A stretch of 64,000 nt of DNA, taken from the NCBI GenBank assembly GCA_000720995.1, contig JOEL01000017.1, positions 124,001 through 188,000 on the forward strand. The letters run 5' to 3'. Of this stretch, positions 24,417 to 33,696 are shown piece by piece (positions within the stretch are counted from its first letter, which is position 1; each line of letters opens with the position of its first letter). The notes beneath the pieces are model-generated. The model ran no database searches and had not been told where the DNA came from. It was given only the letters and a program-made list of their open reading frames with translations. Origin of the DNA: Streptomyces celluloflavus (GTDB lineage: Bacteria > Actinomycetota > Actinomycetes > Streptomycetales > Streptomycetaceae). Made by a program: the position numbers and the translations under genes.

Positions 24417-25712
24417 TCAGCACTCCAGGAAGGCCGTCAGGGCGTTCGCCAGCAGATACGGGTCCTCGGCACCGCACAGCTCGCGCGCCGAGTGCATGGA
24501 CAGGATCGCGACACCGATGTCAATCGTGACGATCCCGTGCCGGGCGGCGGTGATCGGGCCGATCGTCGTCCCGCACGGCATCGAGTTGTGGGAGACGAAC
24601 GACTGCCAGGGGACGCCGGCCCGCTCGCAGGCCGCCGCGAACACGGCCCGCCCGCTGCCGTCGGTGGCGTACCGCTGGTTGACGTTCACCTTGAGGATCG
24701 GGCCGCCGTTGGGCATCGGGTGGTGCCCCGGCTCGTGCCGCTCGCCGTAGTTGGGGTGGACGGCGTGGCCGGTGTCCGACGACAGGCAGATGGTGCCCGC
24801 GAAGGCCCGCGCCCGGTCCTCGTACGAGCCGCCGCGCGCGAAGACAGAACGTTCCAGCACCGTGCCGAGCAGCGGACCGTCCGCGCCGGTGTCCGACTGG
24901 CTGCCGTTCTCCTCGTGGTCGAAGGCGGCCAGCACCGGAATGGACGTCAGGGCGCTCCCGGCGGCGGCCGCCGCGGTGAGCGCGGCGGTGCCGGCGTGTA
25001 CGGAGATCAGGTTGTCCATCCGGGGGCCGGCGACCAGTTCGCGGTCGCGGCCCAGATAGGCGGGCGCCTCGACGCTGTGCACCATCAGGTCCCAGCCCTG
25101 GATGTCCCCGGCCGCGACGCCGGTCTCCGCCGCCACGAACGCGATCAGATCGCCCTCCGCGACCTCGCCCAGCCCCCAGATCGGCGTCATGTGCTGCTGC
25201 TTGTCGAGCTTCAGCCCGTCGGTGTTCACGGCCCGGTCGAGATGGATCGCCAACTGCGGTACGCGCAGCAGCGGCCGGTCGATGTTCACCAGCCGGTTGC
25301 TGCCGTCCCGCAGCGTCACCCGCCCGCTGAGGCCCAGATCGCGGTCGAGCCAGGTGTTGAGCAGCGTGCCGCCGTATACCTCGACGGCGATCTGCCGCCA
25401 GCCCCGCGCACCGGTGTCCGGAATCGGCTTGACGCGCAGATTCGGCGAGTCGGTGTGCGCCCCCACGATCCGGTACGGGGTGGTGGCGGTGGCGCCCTCG
25501 GGGACGTACCACGCGATGATGGCGCCGCCCCGCAGTACGTACTTCCCGCCGCTCTCGCCGTCCCACGCGTCGGTCTCCGCCACCTGCCGGAAGCCGGCCT
25601 TCTCCAGCCGCTGCGCCGCGTTCGCCACCGCGTGGTAGGGGGACGGGCTGGCGGCGAGAAAGGACATCAGGTCGTCGGTGTGGCCGCGATCGAAGCGGGC
25701 GGAGTTGCTCAT
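24417..25712 (-). CDS. M18-family aminopeptidase (aspartyl aminopeptidase-like)
   Basis: 431 aa from ATG 25712, no clear ribosome binding site; an ATG 10 codons upstream (25742) is possible. Metal and catalytic positions of clan MH are visible: VGAHTDSPNLRVKP (His, Asp), FDHEENGSQSDTGA (Glu-Glu), CLSSDTGHAVHPNY (Asp) and the final SMHSARE (His). It removes N-terminal residues, usually acidic, from peptides in the cytoplasm as a large oligomer. Its stop lies directly before the TTG of the AfsR-like gene, so both are probably co-transcribed. Confidence 0.92.
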   Translation of the reverse strand: MSNSARFDRGHTDDLMSFLAASPSPYHAVANAAQRLEKAGFRQVAETDAWDGESGGKYVLRGGAIIAWYVPEGATATTPYRIVGAHTDSPNLRVKPIPDTGARGWRQIAVEVYGGTLLNTWLDRDLGLSGRVTLRDGSNRLVNIDRPLLRVPQLAIHLDRAVNTDGLKLDKQQHMTPIWGLGEVAEGDLIAFVAAETGVAAGDIQGWDLMVHSVEAPAYLGRDRELVAGPRMDNLISVHAGTAALTAAAAAGSALTSIPVLAAFDHEENGSQSDTGADGPLLGTVLERSVFARGGSYEDRARAFAGTICLSSDTGHAVHPNYGERHEPGHHPMPNGGPILKVNVNQRYATDGSGRAVFAAACERAGVPWQSFVSHNSMPCGTTIGPITAARHGIVTIDIGVAILSMHSARELCGAEDPYLLANALTAFLEC

Positions 25713-26164
25713 GGATTCAGCATAAGGAGGGACAGCCCGCATTCCCCGCGCCCGTAGGGCGTGACGCCGCTCCCTTCCGGCCACGATGGCTGCATGAACC
25801 ACCCAATTTGCTGCCGAAGGGCAGGATTCCGGTTCCGTGGAGGGCGGGAGACGGTGCCTCACCTGGCACTGCGGCATCATCCCGGCACCGGTGCCCCACC
25901 GGGTCCGGACACCGCGGTGCCCGCCTCCCGGGGGGAGAGGGAGGCGGGCACCCGCAGTCTGAACGGTGATTCTGAGAGAGAGCTAAGAACGTCCGCGGCC
26001 GACGGGAAGACCCTGGGGCGGGAAGGGCCCGGGGCCCCGTCGGCCCCGGGACCGCCCCGGGCTCCCCGGAGCGGTCCTGACGCGTCCCGGGAACGCGGCT
26101 GTGTTTCCGTCGATTCCGTCTTTTCCGTCGGTTTCGCCGCACTCGCCGCTTTCGCCGTCTTCGC
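25713..26164. other. Intergenic region with terminator
   Basis: 452 bp between two minus-strand genes. Besides the hairpin at 25916-25952 it has GC-rich self-complementary words (25990-26090) and T/C-rich sequence up to the acyl-CoA dehydrogenase stop. Small open frames here have no codon-bias support, and I see no gene. Confidence 0.6.
25916..25952 (-). terminator. Perfect 14-bp hairpin downstream of acyl-CoA dehydrogenase
   Basis: Arms 25916-25929 and 25939-25952 pair perfectly around a 9-base loop. It lies 210 bp after the minus-strand dehydrogenase gene and before the aminopeptidase promoter. No U-run, usual for this genus. Confidence 0.75.
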
Positions 26165-27991
26165 TCAGAACGCGGCCTCGTCGAGCTCCATCAGGGACTG
26201 GTCGACGGACTCGGCCAGCCCGCGCTGGACGGAGACGTCCGGCAGGACGTTGTGGGCGAAGAACTTCGCCGCCGCGATCTTGCCCTGGTAGAAGCTCTTG
26301 TCCTTGGCCGAGGCCGCGGGCAGCTTCTCCTGGGCGACGGCCGCGCCCTTGAGGAGGAGGTAGCCGATGACGACGTCACCGGAGGCGAGCAGCAGGCGGG
26401 TGGTGTTGAGGCCGACCTTGTAGATGGACTTGACGTCCTTCTCGGTGGCCGCGAGGTCGGTCAGCATGGCGCCGACGATCGCCTCCAGAGCGGCGGCGGC
26501 CGTGGCCAGCTCGCCGCGGGCCTGCTCCAGCTCCGCGCCGCCGGCGGCCTCGGCGAGGAACTTCTTGATCTCCTCGGAGAGGGCGGTGAGCGCCTGGCCC
26601 TGGTCGCGGACGATCTTCCGGAAGAAGAAGTCCTGGCCCTGGATCGCGGTGGTGCCCTCGTAGAGGGTGTCGATCTTGGAGTCCCGGATGTACTGCTCGA
26701 TCGGGTACTCCTGGAGGTACCCGGAGCCGCCGAAGGTCTGGAGCGACTGCGCCAGCTGCTCGTACGACTTCTCCGAGCCGTAGCCCTTGACGATCGGCAG
26801 CAGCAGGTCGTTGAGCCGGGTCGCGGCGCTCGCGTCCTCGCCGGCCGCCTCCTGCGCGATGATCGTGTCCTGGACCGACGCGGTGTAGAGCACCAGGGCG
26901 CGCATGCCCTCGGCGTACGCCTTCTGCGTCATCAGGGAGCGGCGTACGTCGGGGTGGTGGGTGATGCTGACGCGCGGCGCGGTCTTGTCGGTGAAGGCCG
27001 CCAGGTCCGGGCCCTGCACCCGCTCCTTGGCGTACTCCAGGGCGTTGAGGTAGCCGGTCGACAGGGTGGCGATGGCCTTCGTGCCGACCATCATCCGGGC
27101 GAACTCGATGATCTTGAACATCTGGCGGATGCCGTCGTGCTTCTCGCCCAGCAGCCAGCCCTTGGCCGGGTGGTTCGCGCCGAACGTCATCTCGCAGGTG
27201 TTGGACGCCTTCAGGCCCATCTTGTGCTCGACGTTGGTGGCGTAGGCGCCGTTGCGCTCGCCCAGCTCGCCGGTCTCCCAGTCGAAGTCGTACTTCGGCA
27301 CGACGAAGAGGGAGAGGCCCTTGGTGCCCGGACCGGCACCCTCGGGGCGGGCGAGGACGAAGTGCACGATGTTCTCGGACATGTCGTGCTCACCGGAGGT
27401 GATGAAGCGCTTGACGCCCTCGATGTGCCAGGAGCCGTCCTCCTGCCGCACGGCCTTGGTGCGGCCGGCGCCGACGTCCGAGCCGGCGTCCGGCTCGGTC
27501 AGGACCATGGTGGAGCCCCACTGCCGGTCCACCATCAGCTGCGCGATGCGGCGCTGCTCCTCGGTGCCCTCGTCGTGGAGGACGCCGGCGAAGGCGGGGC
27601 CGGAGGCGTACATCCAGATCGCCGGGTTGGCGCCCAGGATCGTCTCGGCGAAGCCCCACAGCAGCGAGCGCGGCGCGGTGGTGCCGCCCAGCTCCTCCGG
27701 GATGCCCAGCCGCCACCACTCGGCGTCCATGTACGCCTGGTAGCTCTTCTTGAAGGAGTCCGGAACCGGCGCGGTGTGGGTGTCCGGGTCGAAGACCGGC
27801 GGGTTGCGGTCGGTGTCGGCGAAGGAGTCGGCCAGCTCGTTCTCGGAGAGCCGGGCGATCTCGGAGAGCACGCTCTTGGCGGTGTCGACATCCATCTCCG
27901 CGAACGGTCCGGTGCCGTACACGCTGTCGCGGCCGAGGACCTCGAAGAGATTGAACTCGATGTCGCGGAGATTCGACTTGTAGTGCCCCAT
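26165..27991 (-). CDS. Acyl-CoA dehydrogenase (FadE-type, long form)
   Basis: 608 aa, ATG 27991. FAD-dependent oxidation of acyl-CoA to enoyl-CoA in beta-oxidation. Family signatures: the N-terminal DUF3975/AcdN-like start [40 protein letters not shown] (substrate/FAD loop), the AHKMG-type segment [17 protein letters not shown], and [20 protein letters not shown] then [20 protein letters not shown], where the Glu of YEGTT is the catalytic base. The C-terminal 120-residue extension is typical of the 600-residue actinobacterial and proteobacterial FadE group. It is monocistronic with its own terminator. Confidence 0.92.
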   Translation of the reverse strand: MGHYKSNLRDIEFNLFEVLGRDSVYGTGPFAEMDVDTAKSVLSEIARLSENELADSFADTDRNPPVFDPDTHTAPVPDSFKKSYQAYMDAEWWRLGIPEELGGTTAPRSLLWGFAETILGANPAIWMYASGPAFAGVLHDEGTEEQRRIAQLMVDRQWGSTMVLTEPDAGSDVGAGRTKAVRQEDGSWHIEGVKRFITSGEHDMSENIVHFVLARPEGAGPGTKGLSLFVVPKYDFDWETGELGERNGAYATNVEHKMGLKASNTCEMTFGANHPAKGWLLGEKHDGIRQMFKIIEFARMMVGTKAIATLSTGYLNALEYAKERVQGPDLAAFTDKTAPRVSITHHPDVRRSLMTQKAYAEGMRALVLYTASVQDTIIAQEAAGEDASAATRLNDLLLPIVKGYGSEKSYEQLAQSLQTFGGSGYLQEYPIEQYIRDSKIDTLYEGTTAIQGQDFFFRKIVRDQGQALTALSEEIKKFLAEAAGGAELEQARGELATAAAALEAIVGAMLTDLAATEKDVKSIYKVGLNTTRLLLASGDVVIGYLLLKGAAVAQEKLPAASAKDKSFYQGKIAAAKFFAHNVLPDVSVQRGLAESVDQSLMELDEAAF

Positions 27992-28064
27992 GGGTACGGC
28001 TCCGTAAAGGCTCGGGAGGCTGGGACCTCAAAACGCAATACCAGCAAGTAGCTATCGATAATGC

Positions 28065-28076
28065 TACCCACGGGTA
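28065..28076. promoter_or_regulatory. Inverted repeat upstream of the acyl-CoA dehydrogenase
   Basis: TACCC-AC-GGGTA lies 74 bp upstream of the dehydrogenase start in an A/T-rich patch that looks like its promoter. TetR-type fatty-acid regulators of actinobacteria bind sites of this shape. No cognate regulator gene is adjacent. Confidence 0.4.
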
Positions 28077-28234
28077 ATAAGGCGCAACCCCCAATCGTCC
28101 ATCTGTGACGAGCGTCCCTCGCGGGCGGGGTACCCGAGGCCGTACGGACCGGCGTCCGGCGTTCGCGGGCAGACGGGTGCGCCGGCTTTGCGGACGGGCG
28201 GGTGGCGCCCCCGCCGACTCAGTACGCTGGGCGC

Positions 28235-28708
28235 ATGTACGGCTACGACCAGAACGCGGGCGTTGGGCAGCAGTACGGTGCGCCGCAGCCCCCGCCGCAG
28301 CAACCGGCCCCCGGGGGCTACGGCGAGCAGCCGCTGTATCCCGAGCCGTCCCCGCCCTCCCTCGCCGACGCGGTGCGCGCCTTCACGACCGGCTCGATGT
28401 CGGCCGAGGACTTCCAGGGCATCTTCTCGACGTCCAAGGTCTACTGCCCGCGCGGTGAGAACCCCGGCTTCCTGGCGCTGCACAACACCCAGCAGCCGGT
28501 GATCCCGATGTTCACCTCGCTCAAGGAGCTGCGGCGGTACGCGGGCAAGGAGTCCAAGTACTTCGTGATCACCGGCGCCGAGGTGCTCGACCTGCTGCCG
28601 ACCGGCTACGGCTTCGTCCTCGACATGGAGGGCGACCACCGGATGGTCTTCGACGCGAAGGCCGTGGAGCAGATGGTCGACTTCGCGATGCGCCGGATGT
28701 ACGGCTGA
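28235..28708 (+). CDS. SseB-family protein
   Basis: 157 aa from ATG 28235. An N-terminal Gly/Pro/Gln-rich segment (about 1-40) precedes an SseB N-terminal domain: LADAVRAFTTGSMSAEDFQG, PVIPMFTSLKELRRYAGKES, KYFVITGAEVLDLLPTGYGF, VLDMEGDHRMVFDAKAVEQM. The family has no settled enzymatic function; it is named after E. coli SseB. A TACGCT hexamer 8 bases upstream and no ribosome binding site leave a leaderless start possible. It is followed by a strong hairpin. Confidence 0.82.
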   Translation: MYGYDQNAGVGQQYGAPQPPPQQPAPGGYGEQPLYPEPSPPSLADAVRAFTTGSMSAEDFQGIFSTSKVYCPRGENPGFLALHNTQQPVIPMFTSLKELRRYAGKESKYFVITGAEVLDLLPTGYGFVLDMEGDHRMVFDAKAVEQMVDFAMRRMYG

Positions 28709-28719
28709 CGGACGCCCCC

Positions 28720-28745
28720 GGCGGGCCGGTGCGGACCGGCCCGCC
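28720..28745 (+). terminator. Hairpin after the SseB-family gene
   Basis: 11-bp perfect stem (28720-28730 with 28735-28745) and a GCGG tetraloop, 12 bases after the stop codon. Followed by a C/T-rich run. Confidence 0.8.
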
Positions 28746-28834
28746 TCTCTCCTGACCTGGTGCGACGCACCCCGGACCGGCCCGACGCCGCCCTTTTTGA
28801 TGCCGTGGCGGCGGGCCCGGGAATTCCGCACGCC

Positions 28835-28868
28835 TTGCTAGTTGTTCACCCTTCAACTAAATTGAAGG
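28835..28868 (+). promoter_or_regulatory. Pirin-gene promoter overlapped by an inverted repeat
   Basis: TTGCTA (28835-28840), 17-bp spacer, TAAATT (28858-28863): a good vegetative promoter for the pirin gene. The inverted repeat CCTTCAA-CTAAA-TTGAAGG (28850-28868) covers the -10 and the start region, and further GTTC/GAAC bases flank it. This is the layout of a repressor site; TTCAA...TTGAA is typical of MarR-type regulators. Confidence 0.7.
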
Positions 28869-28889
28869 CGAACGACCGAGGAGGCCGTC

Positions 28890-29861
28890 ATGCCAGCTGT
28901 GACCGTAGAGAACCCGCTGACCCTGCCGCGCGTCGCGGCACCCGAAGCGGCCCGTCCCCGTCCCGTGCTTGCCGTCGCCACCGCCCCGAGCGGTTTCGAG
29001 GGCGAGGGATTCCCCGTACGCCGGGCGTTCGCCGGCATCGACTACAAGCACCTCGACCCGTTCATCATGATGGATCAGATGGGCGAGGTGGAGTACGCGC
29101 CGGGCGAGCCCAAGGGCACGCCCTGGCACCCGCACCGCGGCTTCGAGACCGTCACCTACATCATCGACGGGATCTTCGACCACCAGGACTCCAACGGTGG
29201 TGGCGGCACCATCACCAACGGCGACACCCAGTGGATGACGGCCGGGGCGGGCCTGCTGCACATCGAGGCGCCGCCGGAGAGTCTGGTCATGTCGGGCGGT
29301 CTCTTCCACGGGCTGCAGCTGTGGGTGAACCTGCCGGCCAGGGACAAGATGATGGCGCCGAGGTACCAGGACATCCGCGGCGGCCAGGTCCAGCTGCTCA
29401 CCTCCCCCGACGGCGGCGCGCTGCTGCGGGTCATCGCCGGTGAGCTGGACGGTCACGCCGGTCCCGGCATCACGCACACGCCGATCACGATGGTCCACGC
29501 GACGCTGGCGCCGGGCGCGGAGATCACGCTGCCCTGGCGTGAGGACTTCAACGGCCTCGCGTACGTCCTCGCCGGCCGCGGCACGGTCGGCGCCGAGCGC
29601 CGGCCGGTCCGCATGGGGCAGACCGCCGTCTTCGGCGCCGGTTCCTCGCTGACCGTCCGCGCGGACGAGCAGCAGGACTCCCACACGCCGGACCTGGAGG
29701 TCGTCCTGCTGGGCGGGCAGCCGATCCGTGAACCGATGGCCCACTACGGCCCGTTCGTCATGAACACCCGCGCGGAACTTCAGCAGGCGTTCGACGACTT
29801 CCAGAAGGGGCGGCTCGGGACGATCCCCGCGGTGCACGGGATGTCCGAGGGCGGGCTGTAG
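28890..29861 (+). CDS. Pirin-family protein (carries phiC31 attB)
   Basis: 323 aa, ATG with GAGGAGG 5 bases upstream. The bicupin pirin fold has metal-ligand His residues in TPWHPHRGFETVTYIIDGIF and in MTAGAGLLHIE, then FHGLQLWVNLPARDK. The second cupin is more degenerate (VLAGRGTVGAERRPV). Pirins act as redox-sensitive regulators or quercetinase-like enzymes. In Streptomyces the orthologue is best known as the gene that contains the phiC31 integration site, which is present here unoccupied. It is alone in its transcript, between two hairpins. Confidence 0.93.
   Translation: MPAVTVENPLTLPRVAAPEAARPRPVLAVATAPSGFEGEGFPVRRAFAGIDYKHLDPFIMMDQMGEVEYAPGEPKGTPWHPHRGFETVTYIIDGIFDHQDSNGGGGTITNGDTQWMTAGAGLLHIEAPPESLVMSGGLFHGLQLWVNLPARDKMMAPRYQDIRGGQVQLLTSPDGGALLRVIAGELDGHAGPGITHTPITMVHATLAPGAEITLPWREDFNGLAYVLAGRGTVGAERRPVRMGQTAVFGAGSSLTVRADEQQDSHTPDLEVVLLGGQPIREPMAHYGPFVMNTRAELQQAFDDFQKGRLGTIPAVHGMSEGGL
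29090..29135 (-). other. attB: phiC31-type attB integration site
   Basis: By recall of the S. coelicolor attB, this 46-bp stretch on the minus strand matches it at all but two positions. The crossover dinucleotide TT (AA at 29112-29113 on the plus strand) and its flanks CCC-TT-GGGC are intact. It lies in codons of the pirin gene. No prophage or plasmid sequence interrupts it, so the site is unoccupied. Confidence 0.88.
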
Positions 29862-29880
29862 GGCTCGGCAGGACCGTATG

Positions 29881-29918
29881 CGGACGAGTCCGGTCCGGGC
29901 ACGGGCGGGACTCGTCCG
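29881..29918 (+). terminator. Hairpin after the pirin gene
   Basis: Arms CGGACGAGTCC (29881-29891) and its complement (29908-29918) pair perfectly over 11 bp, 20 bases after the pirin stop. Confidence 0.75.
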
Positions 29919-30119
29919 TGCCGGCGGGCGGGGCCGCTTGCGGTGATACCGCTTGGGTTCACAGGGCCGGGGCGGCGCGGTGCGCGCCCTCCCGGCCCGA
30001 GCCGATGCCCGTAGCGCGCACCCCGCGCGGGGCGGCCCCGCCCGCCGGGTCCGCCCCATCTCGTCCCCCCGCCCCGTCGATGCGGGTCGTCGGGTGGCGG
30101 CGCGTGGTGGACTGTTCGG

Positions 30120-31259
30120 GTGCGAAATGACTCGGGTCAAGGACGTCCGCTGCTTCCGACCGCCGCGCGGCGTGCCGCGGCCTGGTGTGGGGTGGTGTTG
30201 CTGTTCGCGGCCGTGGTGGCCGTGGGGGTGCTGTTGTGTGTGCAGCTGAGTGCGGCGGTCACGCCCGTACTGCTGGCGTTGCTGGGCAGTGCGCTGCTCG
30301 GGCCGATGTACCGGCGGCTGGTGGCGATGAAGCTCAACCGGTCGCTGGCGGCGGGGCTGACCTCGGCCGTGCTGCTGATCGCGGTCGGCGGGGCCTGCTA
30401 TGTGCTGGTCAGCGTGCTGGTCGACACCGGTGACGAGATCCTCGGCTCGCTCAAGGACGCCGCCCGTGACCTCTCCCAGCACTTCAGCACCGTCGGCACC
30501 TCACTGAACGACCTCGCCACCAATGCCAAGCAGCTGATCGCGAAGTTCGGTGGCACCGCGGCCTCCGGGCTGCTGGCCGGGGTCGGCGTCGTCGCGCAGA
30601 TCATCACCGCCGGGGTGCTCGCCCTGCTGCTGACGTTCTTCTTCCTGCGCGACTCGGACAAGGCCGTGCGCGCGCTGCACGACTGGGCGCCCGGGGACTC
30701 GGCGCCCCAGCTGGAGCGGATGGCCCGCCGCGGCTTCCAGGCCATCGAGGGCTTCATGCGCGGCACCACCCTCATCGCGCTCATCGACGCCACCTGCATC
30801 ACCATCGGCATGCTGATCCTGGGCGCGCCCGGCGCGGTCGGCCTGGGCGCGCTGGTCTTCGTCGGCGCCTACATCCCCTACCTCGGCGCGTTCATCTCCG
30901 GCACGGTGGCGATCCTGGTGGTCTTCGCGGACCAGGGCATCGGGAAGGCGCTGTGGGCGCTCGGCATCGTGCTGGCCGTGCAGGTGCTGGAGGGCCACAT
31001 CCTCCAGCCGATGATCCAGAGCCGCACGGTCCAGATGCACCCGGCGACGGTGATGCTGGCGATCACCGCGGGCGCGAGCATCGCCGGCATCATCGGCATG
31101 CTGCTCTCCGTCCCGCTGACCGCGGCGATCTCCGGTGTGCTGCACGAACTACGGCTGCACTACGCCGCTGACTCGGACGCGGATGCCGATGCGGGGACGG
31201 ACTCCTCGCAGTCCGGGCCCGGGGACGCCGGGCCCGCGGCTTCGCCCGCGTCCTCGTAG
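30120..31259 (+). CDS. AI-2E / PerM-family membrane transporter
   Basis: 379 aa, GTG 30120; the start is uncertain, with no clear ribosome binding site. Seven to eight hydrophobic spans arranged as in PF01594. Family-typical segments: LLGPMYRRLV, LLLTFFFLRDSDKAVRALHD, and the conserved C-terminal GAYIPYLGAFISGTVAILVV then QVLEGHILQPMIQSRTVQMH with HP and PL. The family exports signalling molecules or acts as ion antiporters; the substrate here is unknown. The acidic Ser/Asp/Ala tail (last 33 codons) overlaps the end of the convergent SpoIIE-type gene by 100 bp. Confidence 0.85.
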   Translation: MRNDSGQGRPLLPTAARRAAAWCGVVLLFAAVVAVGVLLCVQLSAAVTPVLLALLGSALLGPMYRRLVAMKLNRSLAAGLTSAVLLIAVGGACYVLVSVLVDTGDEILGSLKDAARDLSQHFSTVGTSLNDLATNAKQLIAKFGGTAASGLLAGVGVVAQIITAGVLALLLTFFFLRDSDKAVRALHDWAPGDSAPQLERMARRGFQAIEGFMRGTTLIALIDATCITIGMLILGAPGAVGLGALVFVGAYIPYLGAFISGTVAILVVFADQGIGKALWALGIVLAVQVLEGHILQPMIQSRTVQMHPATVMLAITAGASIAGIIGMLLSVPLTAAISGVLHELRLHYAADSDADADAGTDSSQSGPGDAGPAASPASS

Positions 31260-33394
31260 AGCTCGAACCAGGTCGATTTGCCGTCGCCGCGCGGGTCCAC
31301 GCCCCAGGCGCCGGCCAGGAGGTCCATCAGGACCAGGCCGCGCCCCGAGGAGGCCAGTTCGCCGGGGCTGCGGCGGTGCGGGAGTTCGTCGCTGCCGTCG
31401 GCGACGTCGACGCGGATCCGCCGGCCGCCCGCCGCACCGGAGATCTCGGCGATCAGCAGCGCGTCCCCGTCCGTGTGCATCAGGACGTTGGTGACCATCT
31501 CGGAGACCATCAGTACCGCCGAGTCCACCTGGTCGGGGTCGGCCCAGTCGTGCAGCAGGTCCCGTATCTGGCGGCGCGCCTCGGCTATCCGCTCCGGTTC
31601 GGCCTGCGCGATGTTCAGCACCGTGCGCCGTACGGGCCGCGGCGCCAGCCGGCCGCCGGTGCCCACTCCGCAGCTGCCGCCCGCGCGGCTCAGCAGCAGG
31701 ACGGCGATGTCGTCCTCGCGGCGGTCGGCCAGCGGCCCGGTGGTGTGGTGCGAGAACGGACCGTGCACGGCCTGGACCAGGGCGTCGGCGAGTCTGTCCA
31801 GGCTCTCGCCGTCGTACCCGCCGTCGTGCGCCTCGACGATGCCGCGCAGCCGCGCCCAGCCGGTCTCCAGGTCGTGGCCGCCGGTCTCGATCAGCCCGTC
31901 GGTGCAGACCAGCATCGTCTCGCCGGGCTCCAGGACCAGCCGGGTGGTGGGGTAGTCGGAGTCCGGGTCGATGCCCAGCGGCAGCCCGCCCGCGGTCGGC
32001 CGGACCAGCATCGTGCCGTCCGTCGCCCGGATCGCCGGGTCCGGGTGGCCGGCCCGCGCGATGTCCAGCAGCCCGGTCGCCGGGTCCACCTCGATGTACA
32101 GGCAGGTCGCGAAGCGCTGGTCCGCGCGCTGGCCGCGGGTCGCGGTGTCGTTGATCCCGGCCAGGAAGCGGGAGGCGCGGGAGAGCACCGCGTCGGGGTG
32201 GTGGCCCTCGGCGGCGTAGGCGCGCAGCGCGATCCGCAGCTGCCCCATCAGGCCCGCGGCCCGTACGTCGTGCCCCTGGACGTCGCCGATGACCAGCGCG
32301 ATCCGGCCGGACGGCAGCGGGATCATGTCGTACCAGTCGCCGCCGACCTCCAGACCGCCGCCGGTCGGGACGTAGCGGGCGGCGACCGACATCCCCGGGA
32401 TGTCCGGCTGCACCGTCGGCAGCATGCTGCGCTGCAGGGCGACGGCCAGTTCCTGCTGCGACTCCTGCACGCCCGCGCGGGCCAGCGCCTGGGCCAGCAT
32501 CCGGGCGACGGTGGTCAGCACCGAGCGTTCGTCGGGGGTGAAGGTGACCGGCTGGACGAAGCCGGCCATCCACGCGCCGATCGTCCGGCCCGCGTTGACC
32601 AGCGGCAGAAACGCCCAGGACGTCCGGCGGAAACCGCTGACCAGGGGCCAGCTCTCGGGGAAGCGGCGGCGGTAGGCGTCGGGGGTGGGGAGGTAGATGG
32701 CCCGGCCGGTGCGGACGACCTCGACGGCCGGGTACTCGGTGGTCATCGGCATGTCGAGGAAGGGCCGCTCATCGCCCGGCCGGTGGCCGTGGTGGCCGAT
32801 GACGGTGATCCGGTCGCCCTCGATGCCGAATACGGCCAGCCCGTCCGGCATGAAGCCGGGCATGGACAGCCCGGCCGCGACCCGCAGCACCTCGGCGGTG
32901 GACCGCGCCTCGGCCAGCGCCCGGCCCGCGTCCAGCAGGAACGCCTCGCGCGAGCGGCGCCAGTCGCCGGTGATGGGGGTGTGCGCGGCGGAGGTCCCCG
33001 GCTGCGGTTCGGGCACCTCCTGGAGGGTGCCGACCAGCTCGTAGCCGCCGTCGCCGGCCGGTTGGGGGCGGGAGCGCGAGCGGACGATGCGCAGCACCCT
33101 GCCGCGCTCGTCGACGATCCGCAGCCGGGCCTCGGCGAGCGTCTCCTCGGCGACCGCGAGGTTGATGACGCCGTTGATCTCGGTGTAGTCGACGGGGTGG
33201 AAGCGGGAGCGCACGGCGGCCTCGCTGAGTACCGTCGGCCGCGCGGGCAGGCCGAGCAGCCGGGCCGCTTCGGCGTCGAGGGTCACCCGTCCCGATGCGT
33301 TGTCCCAGCGCCACAGGCCGGTCGCGATGGCAGCCAGAAGATCCTTGGTGCGCATCTGACTCACTTTATGTGGATCTGCAGGCACCCGGCTCAT
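31160..33394 (-). CDS. SpoIIE-type PP2C phosphatase with PAS, GAF and HATPase domains
   Basis: 744 aa from ATG 33394; ATG 33355 (MRTKDLLAAIATGLWRWD) is equally plausible, and the open frame further upstream is Pro/Arg-rich. Order: PAS (about 15-120), GAF (160-310), PP2C/SpoIIE phosphatase (330-560: ARYVPTGGGLEVGGDWYDMI, ALVIGDVQGHDVRAAGLMGQ, TLVCTDGLIE-like, REDDIAVLLLSR), then an RsbW-like ATPase (600-720: SEMVTNVLMHTD, SSGRGLVLMDLLAGAWG). Such proteins dephosphorylate anti-anti-sigma factors and may also bind sigma factors through the ATPase part. No partner gene is adjacent. The 3' end overlaps the AI-2E gene. Confidence 0.9.
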   Translation of the reverse strand: MSRVPADPHKVSQMRTKDLLAAIATGLWRWDNASGRVTLDAEAARLLGLPARPTVLSEAAVRSRFHPVDYTEINGVINLAVAEETLAEARLRIVDERGRVLRIVRSRSRPQPAGDGGYELVGTLQEVPEPQPGTSAAHTPITGDWRRSREAFLLDAGRALAEARSTAEVLRVAAGLSMPGFMPDGLAVFGIEGDRITVIGHHGHRPGDERPFLDMPMTTEYPAVEVVRTGRAIYLPTPDAYRRRFPESWPLVSGFRRTSWAFLPLVNAGRTIGAWMAGFVQPVTFTPDERSVLTTVARMLAQALARAGVQESQQELAVALQRSMLPTVQPDIPGMSVAARYVPTGGGLEVGGDWYDMIPLPSGRIALVIGDVQGHDVRAAGLMGQLRIALRAYAAEGHHPDAVLSRASRFLAGINDTATRGQRADQRFATCLYIEVDPATGLLDIARAGHPDPAIRATDGTMLVRPTAGGLPLGIDPDSDYPTTRLVLEPGETMLVCTDGLIETGGHDLETGWARLRGIVEAHDGGYDGESLDRLADALVQAVHGPFSHHTTGPLADRREDDIAVLLLSRAGGSCGVGTGGRLAPRPVRRTVLNIAQAEPERIAEARRQIRDLLHDWADPDQVDSAVLMVSEMVTNVLMHTDGDALLIAEISGAAGGRRIRVDVADGSDELPHRRSPGELASSGRGLVLMDLLAGAWGVDPRGDGKSTWFELYEDAGEAAGPASPGPDCEESVPASASASESAA

Positions 33395-33696
33395 ACGGGT
33401 CTGACGAGGGCCGGTGGACGAGGCGGCGGCGACCGTCCGGCCGGCCGCCGCGGGGGTCCCGGCCCCCGTCCGCACCCCGGGGCCGATCCCGGCCGGTCCT
33501 GATGCGTATATGTCAATGAGCTGCCGGGAGCCGGGACGGTAACCTGGAGCGGTTATGTCAATCCTGGGGTGGCCCTCCGAGTGAGCTTGCGGGGGCCGAT
33601 CGGGTGGTCGGACGGGTGGTCGGGCGGTGGTCACGCCCCCGCTCCTCGCAGCTGCCGACAACTCCCCATCCCGACTCGCGACGACTTGGATGAGCG
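33395..33696. other. Divergent promoter region, phosphatase / aspS
   Basis: 302 bp between divergent genes. TATGTCAAT occurs twice in the same orientation (33509-33517 and 33554-33562, 45 bp apart), in locally A/T-rich sequence. These could be promoter or activator elements. No leader-peptide or T-box-like structure was recognised upstream of aspS. Confidence 0.5.

Noticed and set aside
29862-30119. Looked for an integrase or phage genes beside attB
   Set aside because: Only a terminator and short non-coding DNA lie between the pirin gene and the next gene; no element is inserted.
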